This document shows, in pieces, positions 7,470-15,285 of a stretch of 41,034 nt of DNA; the first letter of the stretch is position 1; every line of letters begins with the position of its first letter. Made by a program: the position numbers and the translations under genes. The DNA comes from Candidatus Microgenomates bacterium (GTDB taxonomy: Bacteria; Patescibacteriota; Dojkabacteria; SC72), in contig JAAZOC010000052.1 of the NCBI GenBank assembly GCA_012797935.1, forward strand, positions 1 through 41,034, read 5' to 3'. The notes under the pieces were generated by a model, which searched no databases, had not been told where the DNA came from, and saw only the letters and a program-made list of their open reading frames with translations.

Positions 7470-7796
7470 ATGGTTAAGAAAGACAGAAAACAAAGAAGAA
7501 TAAGAAGAAAATTACACATTAGAAAGAATGTTAGTGGAACTAGTACAAAACCAAGAATATTTGTTTTTAAAAGTAATAGGTTCTTCTATGCAGGTATTGC
7601 AGATGATGAGTCTAACAAAGTTGTTAAATCATTAATGGCAAAAAAGAACAGTAATGATATAATCACTATGGCAGCAGACTTTGCAAAAGAAGCTTCTAAA
7701 TTCGAATCATTGGTCTTTGATAGAAGTGGATACAGATACCATGGATTGATTAAAATATTTGCTGACGAATTAAGAAATAAAGGAGTTAAAATTTAG
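7470..7796 (+). CDS. rplR: 50S ribosomal protein L18
   Basis: L18 binds 5S rRNA. RRIRRKLHIRKNVSGTSTKP and RIFVFKSNRFFYAGIADDE match the family's RhxRxRxkxxGtxxRPRLxVxrSnxhiyaQviDd. The C-terminal FDRSGYRYHGLIKIFADELR is also diagnostic. At 108 residues it is slightly shorter than usual. It sits between rplF and rpsE, as in most bacteria. It ends in TAG, 9 nt before rpsE. Confidence 0.95.
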   Translation: MVKKDRKQRRIRRKLHIRKNVSGTSTKPRIFVFKSNRFFYAGIADDESNKVVKSLMAKKNSNDIITMAADFAKEASKFESLVFDRSGYRYHGLIKIFADELRNKGVKI

Positions 7797-7805
7797 AAAA
7801 ATAAT

Positions 7806-8453
7806 ATGGAAGATAGATCAAACAAAAACAGAATAGACGGAAAATCTTTTGATAAGAGAACTCTTCCAATAAGAAGAGTTGCAAAAGTTACAAAAGGTGG
7901 AAAGAGATTGAGATTCAGTACAATTGTTATCGTTGGTGATAGAGCTGGAAGTGTTGGTGTAGCATTAGGTAGAGGTGCAGATGTCAAAAGTGCAGTTGAA
8001 CAAGGAGAAAGACTTGCTATTAAATCGATGAAAAAGATTGAATTAATAGGAGATACTATTCCTCACGAAATAACTCTTAAATATGGTGCTTCAAGAGTAC
8101 TTTTGAGACCAGCAAGACCTGGTACAGGTGTTATTGCAGGTTCTTCTGTTAGATTAGTATTAGAAATGGCAGGTGTTGATAATGTATATGGTAAAATATT
8201 AGGAAGCCCTGAATCAAATGGTAATGCATATTGTACATTTAGAGCATTAAAAGCATTGAGAAGTGGAAGAGTGTTGGAAAGAATGACAAAAATGAGAGAA
8301 AGAATTCAATTGAAAGAAGAATCAGATAAAGAAAAGAAGATAAAAGAAGAGAAGAGAAGAAAAGACAATAAGAAGAAAGGAAATGATTCTAGACAAAATA
8401 AGTTCCAGAAAAAAGATAGAAAACAAAATAATAAAGTTATAGATAAAAAATAA
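7806..8453 (+). CDS. rpsE: 30S ribosomal protein S5 with charged C-terminal tail
   Basis: S5 contributes to decoding accuracy and the mRNA entry site. The core aligns over residues 15-165: VAKVTKGGKRLRFSTIVIVG, then the helix-loop GSVGVALGRGADVKSAVEQG, and the VRLVLEMAGVDNVYGKILGS segment. Residues 165-215 form an unusual tail of mostly Lys, Glu, Asp, Asn and Gln, probably disordered and RNA-binding. No L30 gene follows; rplO starts within the stop codon (TAATG). Confidence 0.95.
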   Translation: MEDRSNKNRIDGKSFDKRTLPIRRVAKVTKGGKRLRFSTIVIVGDRAGSVGVALGRGADVKSAVEQGERLAIKSMKKIELIGDTIPHEITLKYGASRVLLRPARPGTGVIAGSSVRLVLEMAGVDNVYGKILGSPESNGNAYCTFRALKALRSGRVLERMTKMRERIQLKEESDKEKKIKEEKRRKDNKKKGNDSRQNKFQKKDRKQNNKVIDKK

Positions 8454-8896
8454 TGTATTTAGAAAATATTCCACAAAGAAAAAATAGAATAATGAAGGGT
8501 AAGAGAATCGGAAGAGGTTATGGATCTGGAGTTGGAGGTCATACAGTAGGTAGAGGTGCAAAAGGACAGAAATCAAGATCAGGTCATAAATCATTGGAAA
8601 GCTTCGAAGGTGGAAATGTACCATTCTTTAGAAGAATGCCTAAGTACAAGGGTTTTAATAACAAATTCAAAGTTGAAACTCAGGTTGTTAATACAGAAGT
8701 TTTAGCAAAGAATTTTGATAATGGAGAAACTGTTACAATTGATATCTTAAAAGAAAAAGGAATTATAAAAAAGAATGCTCAGAATGTTAAGATTCTAGCA
8801 AAAGGTGAAATTGAAAAGAAACTCAAAATAGAAGGAATTAACATGTCCCCTTCTGCTAGAGCAAAAATTGAAAAAGCAGGTGGGACTATAATATAG
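8453..8896 (+). CDS. rplO: 50S ribosomal protein L15
   Basis: L15 is a late-assembly 50S protein. The glycine-rich N-terminal extension GKRIGRGYGSGVGG continues into GRGAKGQKSRSG, then FEGGNVPFFRRMPKYKGF, all typical of L15. The C-terminal globular part ends with the SPSARAKIEKAGG motif. The start overlaps the rpsE stop by 1 nt (TAATG). rpmD (L30), normally between rpsE and rplO, is absent, as throughout CPR bacteria. Length 147 is normal. Confidence 0.96.
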   Translation: MYLENIPQRKNRIMKGKRIGRGYGSGVGGHTVGRGAKGQKSRSGHKSLESFEGGNVPFFRRMPKYKGFNNKFKVETQVVNTEVLAKNFDNGETVTIDILKEKGIIKKNAQNVKILAKGEIEKKLKIEGINMSPSARAKIEKAGGTII

Positions 8897-8907
8897 TCTC
8901 TTGTCCA

Positions 8908-10173
8908 ATGACAAAAATAGTCGAAAAAATTAAATCCATATTCAGAACAAAAGAGATAAGGAAGAAAGTCCTTTTCTCCTTCTTAATCCTTGTTGTATAC
9001 AGAATCTTGTCAGCAATTCCTGTTGCTGGAATCCCTGCAGAAGCTATTGTTAAACTATTTGAAGGAACTGGACTTGGAGAAGTACTATCTACTGTCTCTG
9101 GTGGAGTTCTTGAAACAGCATCTATTGTTGCTATTGGTTTAACTCCATATATTAATTCTTCGATTATTTTCCAACTACTTGGTACTGTAATTCCAAAATT
9201 GGAAGAGCTCAGAAAAGAAGGTCCGGAAGGAAGAAGAAAAATTTCAATGTATACAAGAATAGCTACTGTTCCTTTGGCAATATTGCAATCATTCGTAATA
9301 TACTCGACACTTCTAGGTTTCGGCTTGATACCACAATTAGATCCTCTAGAATTAGTTGCAATGTCTGCAACTTTGACAGGTGGTGCAATAGTTATGATGT
9401 GGTTTGGCGAACTTATATCAGAAGATGGTCTTGGAGGCGGAACTTCGTATTTGATTATGTTGGGAATACTTTCAGGAATACCTGGAACAATAAGGACAAA
9501 CTTTGTTACTATGGATGAATTCCAGAAAATTGTATTTATTGTCCTATCACTGATATTGATAATTGCTGTAGTAATTGTGACTCAAGCAGAAAGAAGAGTT
9601 AAGATTCAATACTCGAGGAGGGTAAGGGCTGGTGGCGCTATGGAAAGCTATATCCCTATCAAATTGACACAATCTGGGGTTATGCCAGTGATATTTGCTA
9701 TGGCATTCCTCTCATTCCCCCAGTTAATTGGTAAATTCTTGATTAGTAAAAATTTTAATCCAACAGTTACAAATGTCTCTCAGGAAATTCTAGATGCTTT
9801 GTCGAATCCGTACGTGTACAATTCCATCACATTTATTCTTGTGGTACTATTCTCCTTTGTGTATCTTACAGTTGTATTCAAAACAGATGAACTTGCTGAG
9901 AATTTGCAAAAACAAGGTGCCTTTATACAGGGTATTCGACCTGGTGATCACACATCTGATTATTTGAGAAAAGTAAGTTTCAGACTGACTGCCGTTGGTG
10001 CTGTATTCTTGGGCCTTCTTTCAATTATTCCAGACGTATTAGTTAATACAGGTATGATAACAGCAGTTGTCTTCTCTGGCACAGGATTGTTGATTATGAT
10101 CGGTGTTGTACTCGAAATGAAAAGACAGGTTGAGTCTATGATGACAGTCAGAAGCTACGATAAATACCTTTAG
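8908..10173 (+). CDS. secY: Preprotein translocase subunit SecY
   Basis: SecY forms the membrane channel for protein export and insertion. The 421 residues contain about ten hydrophobic segments. Recognisable signatures are the RILSAIPVAGIP start of TM1, GLTPYINSSIIFQLL (plug and TM2 region), and the cytosolic loop YSRRVRAGGAMESYIPIKLT that contacts SecA and the ribosome. IQGIRPGDHTSDYLRKV near residue 345 is also typical. It closes the spc-like part of the operon. The stop is followed by a 112-nt gap that holds the adk promoter. Confidence 0.97.
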   Translation: MTKIVEKIKSIFRTKEIRKKVLFSFLILVVYRILSAIPVAGIPAEAIVKLFEGTGLGEVLSTVSGGVLETASIVAIGLTPYINSSIIFQLLGTVIPKLEELRKEGPEGRRKISMYTRIATVPLAILQSFVIYSTLLGFGLIPQLDPLELVAMSATLTGGAIVMMWFGELISEDGLGGGTSYLIMLGILSGIPGTIRTNFVTMDEFQKIVFIVLSLILIIAVVIVTQAERRVKIQYSRRVRAGGAMESYIPIKLTQSGVMPVIFAMAFLSFPQLIGKFLISKNFNPTVTNVSQEILDALSNPYVYNSITFILVVLFSFVYLTVVFKTDELAENLQKQGAFIQGIRPGDHTSDYLRKVSFRLTAVGAVFLGLLSIIPDVLVNTGMITAVVFSGTGLLIMIGVVLEMKRQVESMMTVRSYDKYL

Positions 10174-10241
10174 GTATTTGATTCCTCAAAACCCTTTACA
10201 ATTCCTCGAAGGAAATTAAGATTCTTTGCCATTCTCATTTA

Positions 10242-10250
10242 TGATACAAT
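10242..10250 (+). promoter_or_regulatory. Extended -10 promoter upstream of adk
   Basis: TGATACAAT is an extended -10 box with no good -35 at 17 nt. Transcription would start about 29 nt before the adk ATG. It shares the TGN-TANAAT form with other promoters in this window. Confidence 0.55.
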
Positions 10251-10285
10251 AAAAGTGGTAAACATTAACTTAGTAAGGAATAAAT

Positions 10286-10930
10286 ATGACAATTCTTTTT
10301 CATGGGCCTTCAGGATGTGGTAAAGATACTCAAGTCGAATTGCTTGCACAAAAATATAACTTTGAGAATATTGGAACGGGAGAAATGTTTAGAAAGATGT
10401 ATGCTGATGGTGATCTAGAAGCAATAAAAGCTCATCAGTATTGGTCTAAGGGCCTCTTCGTGCCAAATGATCTTGCATACTCAATGTTAAATAGATGGGT
10501 TGAAACTTTTGATAAAGAGAAAAATTGGGCATTTGTATCTGTAGTGAGAGATGTTGGTCAAATACCAATGTTTGATAAACTCCTTCAAGATCATGGAAGA
10601 ACATTAGATAAATTTGTGCATTTCCGTCTTAGTGAAGAATCTGCTATTGAGAGAATGTCTCTTAGATTAATTTGTTCAAATTGTGGTACTACATATCATC
10701 AAAAATACAAGCCAGAAAAGGTAAAAGGCTTCTGTGATAAATGCGGAACAATGCTTTCTCAAAGGGAGGATGATCAGCCAGATAAAATTAAAAAAAGGTT
10801 GGAAGAATACAATAGAACAATAACTCCAATCCTTGATGAATATAAGTCTAGAAATATATTAGTAGAAATAGATGCTAATCCTGGAATTGAAGAAATTCAT
10901 CAAAATTTAGTTGCTACATTGAGCTTGTAA
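10286..10930 (+). CDS. adk: Adenylate kinase-like protein, divergent, with zinc LID
   Basis: Adenylate kinase interconverts ATP plus AMP with two ADP. The P-loop GPSGCGKDTQ (residues 7-16) replaces the usual GxPGxGKGTQ. The LID domain has Cys130, Cys133, Cys150 and Cys153, a structural zinc site as in Gram-positive Adk, and ends in the canonical KKRLEEYNRTITPILDEY. The usual DGFPR AMP-binding motif reads VVRDVGQ around residues 86-91, keeping an arginine (R88) but not the motif. Its place after secY supports adk, though another NMP kinase specificity is possible. AAGGA before the ATG is a fair Shine-Dalgarno sequence. Confidence 0.82.
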   Translation: MTILFHGPSGCGKDTQVELLAQKYNFENIGTGEMFRKMYADGDLEAIKAHQYWSKGLFVPNDLAYSMLNRWVETFDKEKNWAFVSVVRDVGQIPMFDKLLQDHGRTLDKFVHFRLSEESAIERMSLRLICSNCGTTYHQKYKPEKVKGFCDKCGTMLSQREDDQPDKIKKRLEEYNRTITPILDEYKSRNILVEIDANPGIEEIHQNLVATLSL

Positions 10931-11004
10931 ATGTTGCGATTTTTTGTTATTCTTACTCTGTCCCTTTCTAATGGAGTGAATCACCAAGAGTTTTATACTT
11001 TTTG

Positions 11005-11033
11005 TTGAATTAAGGGTCTTCCTTTGATATAAT
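11005..11033 (+). promoter_or_regulatory. Promoter for infA-rpmJ-alpha operon
   Basis: TTGAAT (-35) and TATAAT (-10) are separated by 17 nt, and TG lies one base upstream of the -10 box (TGATATAAT). It lies in the 145-nt gap after adk and would give a leader of about 36 nt before infA. This is one of the best promoter matches in the window and suggests that infA to rpsI form a separate transcription unit. Confidence 0.75.
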
Positions 11034-11075
11034 TCTGAGGATTCCATTTATTGTAAATCCATAAAGGGATATACT

Positions 11076-11309
11076 ATGAACGACAGTAAAAAAGTATTTG
11101 AATTTGAGGGTGTGGTAAAAGAATGTTTACCTAATACTCAATTCGTTGTAGAGATAGATACTGATGGCACAAAGCATCAAGTTATTGGATATCTATCTGG
11201 GAAGATGAGAATGCACTATATTCGAATACTGGAGGGAGATAAAGTAAAGATCGAAATGACTCCCTACGATAAAGAGAAAGGTCGTATAACATATAGATTT
11301 ATGAATTAA
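11076..11309 (+). CDS. infA: Translation initiation factor IF-1
   Basis: IF-1 occupies the 30S A site during initiation. The 77-residue OB fold includes FEFEGVVKECLPNTQFVVEI, the SGKMRMHYIRILEGDKVKIE strand pair and MTPYDKEKGRITYRF, all canonical. AAAGGGA upstream of the ATG is a weak Shine-Dalgarno-like sequence, unusual for this window. It follows a clear promoter and lies 2 nt before rpmJ. map (methionine aminopeptidase), often found between adk and infA, is absent from this spot. Confidence 0.96.
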   Translation: MNDSKKVFEFEGVVKECLPNTQFVVEIDTDGTKHQVIGYLSGKMRMHYIRILEGDKVKIEMTPYDKEKGRITYRFMN

Positions 11310-11311
11310 TT

Positions 11312-11428
11312 ATGAAAGTTAGAGCTTCTGTAAAAAAAAGGTGTCCGGATTGTTATGTTGTTAAGAGAAAGAACAGAGTGTATGTGTATTGTAAAAAAAA
11401 TCCTAAGCATAAACAAAGGCAGGGATAA
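11312..11428 (+). CDS. rpmJ: 50S ribosomal protein L36
   Basis: This 38-codon gene lies between infA and rpsM, the standard position of rpmJ. It reads MKVRASVKKRCPDCYVVKRK and continues with a single Cys and a His; Cys11, Cys14, Cys27 and His33 form the usual zinc site. It ends KQRQG then TAA, matching the family's KxRQG end. The ATG is 2 nt after the infA stop. Confidence 0.96.
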   Translation: MKVRASVKKRCPDCYVVKRKNRVYVYCKKNPKHKQRQG

Positions 11429-11453
11429 TTTTAATTAATATATTGTAATTTAA

Positions 11454-11837
11454 ATGGCAAGAGTAGCAGGAATAGAAATATCAAACGAAAAGAGACTTTG
11501 GGTCTCTCTTTTAGGTGTTTACGGTGTTGGTGAGGTTACAGCAAAAGAAATATGTGCAAAAACAAATATAGATCCTAATATATTAGTTAAAAATTTAACA
11601 GAAAACGAATTAGAATTAATTAGAAAATATATTGAAGAGAATATTAAGGTAGAAGGTGAATTAAGACAAACAATATTCAGAGAAATTAAGAGATTAAAAG
11701 ATATTAGATGCTATAGAGGAATTAGACACAAACTTGGTCTTCCTGTTAGAGGTCAAAGAACTAGACATAATGCTAGAACTAGAAAAGGAAAGAGTAGACC
11801 AGTTGGTGGTTTGAAGCGTACTTTAGACAAAACATAA
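11454..11837 (+). CDS. rpsM: 30S ribosomal protein S13
   Basis: S13 contacts L5 and the P-site tRNA across the subunit interface. ARVAGIEISNEKRLWVSLLG starts the protein, a helix-hairpin-helix region follows, and the C-terminal tail LPVRGQRTRHNARTRKGKSR is diagnostic. Its 127 residues are normal. It starts 25 nt after rpmJ with an AT-only leader. It opens the alpha-operon order rpsM-rpsK-rpsD-rpoA-rplQ. Confidence 0.97.
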   Translation: MARVAGIEISNEKRLWVSLLGVYGVGEVTAKEICAKTNIDPNILVKNLTENELELIRKYIEENIKVEGELRQTIFREIKRLKDIRCYRGIRHKLGLPVRGQRTRHNARTRKGKSRPVGGLKRTLDKT

Positions 11838-11844
11838 AAATAAC

Positions 11845-12231
11845 ATGGCAGAAAATAAAGCAAAAACAAAAGCTAAGAAAAATGTACAAAGTGGAATTGC
11901 AACTATTCAATCCACTTTTAATAACACAATAATTAGCTTAACAGATGAACAAGGAGAAGTTTTAGGTCAGGGTAGTCCAGCTAGAGTTGGATATAAGGGT
12001 GCAAAGAGAAGCACTGCATATGCAGCTACAAGAGCAGCTACAGAAGTTGCAGAGAGAGTTATCAAGAAATATGGACTAAAAGAAGTTAAAGTCTTTATCA
12101 AAGGACCTGGTGCAGGTAGAAACGCTGCAGTCAAAGGTCTTGATGCATGTGGTTTGAAAATTACAATGTTAACTGATAGGACCCCTATTCCTCACAATGG
12201 TTGTAGACCAAGGAAAGCTCCTAGAAAGTAG
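11845..12231 (+). CDS. rpsK: 30S ribosomal protein S11
   Basis: S11 lies on the 30S platform near the mRNA exit. GIATIQSTFNNTIISLTDEQG and the C-terminal TMLTDRTPIPHNGCRPRKAP are classical. The central VFIKGPGAGRNAAVKGLD matches the usual VxVKGPGxGRExAIRAL. Its 128 residues are normal. It begins 7 nt after rpsM and ends in TAG. Confidence 0.97.
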   Translation: MAENKAKTKAKKNVQSGIATIQSTFNNTIISLTDEQGEVLGQGSPARVGYKGAKRSTAYAATRAATEVAERVIKKYGLKEVKVFIKGPGAGRNAAVKGLDACGLKITMLTDRTPIPHNGCRPRKAPRK

Positions 12232-12258
12232 ATAATATATAAAATAGTATTAATATAA

Positions 12259-12870
12259 ATGGGTAGATATACAGGACCAAAAGAAAAGTTAAGTAGAAGA
12301 GAGGGAGTTAACCTTCATTTGAAAGGTGCTAGATCTTTCTCTGAAAAGAATGGAATGGAAAGAAGACCATTTGCACCTGGACAACACGGAAACAAAAGAA
12401 GAGCAAGATTGTCTAACTATGGAATCCAATTGAGAGAAAAACAAAAAGTTAAAAGAATTTATGGCTTGAGAGAAGCAAAGATGGTTGCTGTTTACGATGA
12501 AGCAAATAGAAGATCAAAGCTTTACAAAACAGATAAAGGTTTAGAATTCTTGAGACAATTGGAATTAAGGTTAGATAATGTTGTATATCTTGCTGGATTG
12601 GCACCTTCTAGATCCGCAGCAAGACAGTATGTAACACATGGTCATGTAATGTTAAATGGAAAGAAATTATCAGTTCCATCATTAGAAGTAAAAGAAGGTG
12701 ATACTATTGAAATTAAGAAAGCAAAATTGGTTCCTTCAGAAAAATTATTTGAATCTCCAAGTTGGATTGAAACAAAAGATCTAACATGTAAAGTTGCTAG
12801 ATTACCAATAAGAGATGATATAGATGAAGGACTCAAGGAGAATTTGATTATAGAGTTCTACTCTAGATAA
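12259..12870 (+). CDS. rpsD: 30S ribosomal protein S4, zinc-free form
   Basis: S4 nucleates 30S assembly and helps unwind mRNA at entry. MGRYTGPKEKLSRREGVNL and RPFAPGQHGNKRRARLSNYG are typical N-terminal features. The S4 RNA-binding domain covers residues 105-165 with RLDNVVYLAGLAPSRSAARQ and VTHGHVMLNGKK. No CxxC motif is present, so this is the C-minus form. Its 203 residues are normal. Confidence 0.97.
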   Translation: MGRYTGPKEKLSRREGVNLHLKGARSFSEKNGMERRPFAPGQHGNKRRARLSNYGIQLREKQKVKRIYGLREAKMVAVYDEANRRSKLYKTDKGLEFLRQLELRLDNVVYLAGLAPSRSAARQYVTHGHVMLNGKKLSVPSLEVKEGDTIEIKKAKLVPSEKLFESPSWIETKDLTCKVARLPIRDDIDEGLKENLIIEFYSR

Positions 12871-12887
12871 TTTTATTTTAAAAATAA

Positions 12888-13853
12888 ATGGAAGCTTTTA
12901 AAGATATTAAAGTTACAATTAAGGAAGAGAAAGAGAATTACGGACTTTTTGAAATTTCCCCATTACCAAGAGGTTATGGTAATACATTAGGAAATGCATT
13001 AAGAAGAATCCTCTACTCTAGCTTGAAAGGAACAGGAATCACTGGTGTAAATATTAAGGGATTAGATCATGAATATAGTGTTGTTGATGGAGTTAAAGAG
13101 AATTTTGTTGACATCATTATGAATCTTAAACAGGTTAAGTTTAAGACAAATATGGATGAAGTATTTACATGCAAACTTAATGTTAAAGGTAAGAAGAGTA
13201 TAACAGCAGGTGATATCGAAGTAAGTGGTGATTTAGAAGTAGTAAACAAAGACTTACATATAATGGAGTTAACAGATGCTTCTTCAGAAGTAAACATGAC
13301 ATTAACTGTAGAATCAGGTGTTGGATACAAAAAAGTAAATGCAAATGATAGAAAAGAAGTTGGACAAATTCCTTTAGATTGTGATTTCACTCCTATTGAA
13401 AGAATTAGTATGAGTGTAGAGCAAGCTAGAAAAGGTCAGGAAACAGACTTAGATGCTGTCCTTATAGGTGTTTTAACTGATGGAAGTATTGCTCCAAAAG
13501 ATGCACTATTAGAATCTGCAAAAATATTACAAGAGTTTGCAGGTAAAGTTATGATCGCTATGGGTATGGCAGAAAAAGAAGTAGAAGCTATTGCTGAAGA
13601 GATAAATACTTTTGAAGTATCAGAAGCAAGTGCTACAGAAGAAGTTGATGAAATCGGAAGTTGGAAGATTGAAGATTTACCAATATCAAAAAGATCAAAA
13701 ACAGGATTGTTAGCAGGTGGATTTAAGAATGTTGCAGATTTAAGGAATACAACAGCTACAGAGCTTTTGAATCTTCCTGGATTTGGTAACAAGTCTCTTA
13801 ATGAAATATTAGAACTTTTAAATCAATATGATATTAATATAAAAGGAATATAG
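12888..13853 (+). CDS. rpoA: DNA-directed RNA polymerase subunit alpha
   Basis: The alpha subunit dimer scaffolds RNA polymerase. Residues 1-230 form the N-terminal domain, with the dimerisation helix PLPRGYGNTLGNALRRILYS. An acidic linker around residues 235-260 leads to the C-terminal domain at 262-321, which contains the helix-hairpin-helix-like ELLNLPGFGNKSLNEILELL. Its 321 residues are normal. The gene lies in the standard place between rpsD and rplQ and ends in TAG, 1 nt before rplQ. The C-terminal domain is intact, so activator and UP-element contacts are possible. Confidence 0.97.
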   Translation: MEAFKDIKVTIKEEKENYGLFEISPLPRGYGNTLGNALRRILYSSLKGTGITGVNIKGLDHEYSVVDGVKENFVDIIMNLKQVKFKTNMDEVFTCKLNVKGKKSITAGDIEVSGDLEVVNKDLHIMELTDASSEVNMTLTVESGVGYKKVNANDRKEVGQIPLDCDFTPIERISMSVEQARKGQETDLDAVLIGVLTDGSIAPKDALLESAKILQEFAGKVMIAMGMAEKEVEAIAEEINTFEVSEASATEEVDEIGSWKIEDLPISKRSKTGLLAGGFKNVADLRNTTATELLNLPGFGNKSLNEILELLNQYDINIKGI

Positions 13854-13854
13854 T

Positions 13855-14355
13855 ATGTATAAAAGAGTTAAGAAATTAAAACTTGGTAGAAAGACAGCAC
13901 ATAGAAAGAGTTTGGTTCACAACCTTTTAAGATCTCTTTTTGATAAAAACTTTGTTGTTACTACTACATTAAAAGCTAAAGCTTTGAAGCAGGAAGCATC
14001 ATCTTTAATTCAAAGAAGTATTACTAACAAAGATAGTCTTTCTTTCAGAAGGGAAATACAAGTTGTTTTAGGCAAAGATGAATTAGTAAAGAAATTAGTA
14101 GAATATTCTGCTAAGGAAAAAGTTGGAGTAGGAATTGTAAAAGTAGGTTTCAGAGCTGGAGACAATGCAGAGCAATCAAGAGTATATCTCTTAGGAACAG
14201 AAAAGAAGAAAGTTGTAGAGAAGAAAGAGGAAAAAGAAGAAAAGAAAGTAAGTAATGTTGAAAAGAAAAAAGTAAATGTTGTAAATACTAAGAAGGTTGA
14301 TACTTCAGCTGTAATAAGCAGAACAGAAAGAGCTAAATCTAGATCTGGACTTTAA
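13855..14355 (+). CDS. rplQ: 50S ribosomal protein L17 with lysine-rich tail
   Basis: L17 lies near the exit tunnel. The family signature is LGRKTAHRKSLVHNLLRSLF, followed by TTLKAKALKQEASSLIQ. The L17 domain ends about residue 118 with GDNAEQSRVYLLG. Residues 120-166 form an extra tail dominated by Lys, Glu and Val, which many bacterial L17 proteins lack. The gene starts 1 nt after the rpoA stop. Confidence 0.95.
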   Translation: MYKRVKKLKLGRKTAHRKSLVHNLLRSLFDKNFVVTTTLKAKALKQEASSLIQRSITNKDSLSFRREIQVVLGKDELVKKLVEYSAKEKVGVGIVKVGFRAGDNAEQSRVYLLGTEKKKVVEKKEEKEEKKVSNVEKKKVNVVNTKKVDTSAVISRTERAKSRSGL

Positions 14356-14372
14356 TATTAAGAGTAATAAAT

Positions 14373-14807
14373 ATGAAATATAAAACTACTTGGACAAAAA
14401 AAGAAGATATTGAAAGAAAATGGTACATCATTGATGTTAAAGATCAAATACTAGGAAGAGCTGCTACTAAGATTGCTTCATTGTTAATTGGAAAAGAGAA
14501 AACAGAAATAGTTCCTAATATTGATTGCGGTGACTATGTAATAGTTTTAAATAGTGAAGATGTAAAGTTAACTAGAGGTAAAGAGTTAAAGAAAATGTAT
14601 TACAGACACTCTGGATTCCCAGGTGGCTTTAGAGAGACAAGATTTGATGAGCAAATGGAAAAAGATTCAAGAAAGATAATTGTTGATGCTGTTAAAAGAA
14701 TGTTACCTCAGAACAAACTTTTAGATGGAAGAATTGATAGATTAGTAGTTTACAAAGACTCTAATCACAAACATACTGCACAGAATCCAGTAGTTATTAA
14801 ATTATAA
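14373..14807 (+). CDS. rplM: 50S ribosomal protein L13
   Basis: L13 is an early 50S assembly protein. KWYIIDVKDQILGRAATKIA at the N-terminus (usually WyviDAxgxxLGRlAtxiA) and MYYRHSGFPGGFRE in the middle are diagnostic. It also has VKRMLPQNKLLDGRI (usually vxGMLPkxxlgr). The length of 144 is normal. It forms the usual pair with rpsI, here appended to the alpha operon. Confidence 0.97.
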   Translation: MKYKTTWTKKEDIERKWYIIDVKDQILGRAATKIASLLIGKEKTEIVPNIDCGDYVIVLNSEDVKLTRGKELKKMYYRHSGFPGGFRETRFDEQMEKDSRKIIVDAVKRMLPQNKLLDGRIDRLVVYKDSNHKHTAQNPVVIKL

Positions 14808-14820
14808 TCTTATATAAATA

Positions 14821-15216
14821 GTGGAGAAGAAATATTTTGAAGGAATTGGAAGAAGAAAAAGATCAACCGCAAGAGTAAGAATCTACAGCGGAGATAAAGC
14901 ATCTACTATAAATGGTAAGGCTATAAATTTGTATTTTGCTAATGGTGAAGATACTGAAATAGTATTAAACAGACCATTAATAGTTGTTGGTTTAGAAAAT
15001 AAGTATTACTTTACTGCAACTGTTTCTGGTGGTGGTATCACAGGTCAAATAGAAGCTATTAGATTAGGACTTGCAAGAGCATTGTACTCAATGGATTCTG
15101 AATTAAAGCCAACTCTTAGAAAAGAGAAATTGGTATCAAGAGATCCAAGAGAAGTTGAAAGAAAGAAATACAACCACGTTAAAGCAAGAAAGAAACCTCA
15201 GTTCTCAAAGAGATAG
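14821..15216 (+). CDS. rpsI: 30S ribosomal protein S9 (GTG start)
   Basis: The C-terminal tail of S9 reaches the P-site tRNA anticodon. FEGIGRRKRSTARVRIYSGD opens the protein and RKARKKPQFSKR-like residues end it (VKARKKPQFSKR). The central SGGGITGQIEAIRLGLARAL is typical. GTG at 14821 is the only plausible start, because no ATG lies nearby in frame; almost all other genes here use ATG. Its 131 residues are normal. It is the last ribosomal gene of the cluster. Confidence 0.96.
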   Translation: MEKKYFEGIGRRKRSTARVRIYSGDKASTINGKAINLYFANGEDTEIVLNRPLIVVGLENKYYFTATVSGGGITGQIEAIRLGLARALYSMDSELKPTLRKEKLVSRDPREVERKKYNHVKARKKPQFSKR

Positions 15217-15224
15217 TTTCTCTG

Positions 15225-15253
15225 TTGCAGTCATTTCAATTATTCCATATCAT
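15225..15253 (+). promoter_or_regulatory. Promoter upstream of the DUF4349 gene
   Basis: TTGCAG (-35) and TATCAT (-10) are 17 nt apart, just after rpsI. The predicted start point (about 15260) falls inside the palindrome at 15255-15278. The arrangement suggests that the downstream gene is not simply read through from the ribosomal operon. Confidence 0.55.
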
Positions 15254-15254
15254 T

Positions 15255-15278
15255 TATATAGATAATATTATCTATATA
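15255..15278. repeat. Perfect 24-bp palindrome before the DUF4349 gene
   Basis: The half-site TATATAGATAAT is followed immediately by its exact reverse complement with no spacer. It ends 7 nt before the ATG at 15286 and overlaps the predicted transcription start. It could be the operator of a dimeric repressor or a hairpin in the leader RNA; as a hairpin it would have no proper loop unless the central pairs open. Confidence 0.7.
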
Positions 15279-15285
15279 TCTTTCT

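Noticed and set aside
10200..10216. Terminator after secY (TTCCT/AGGAA)
   Set aside because: Only five base pairs with a 3-nt loop and no T-run; too weak to call.
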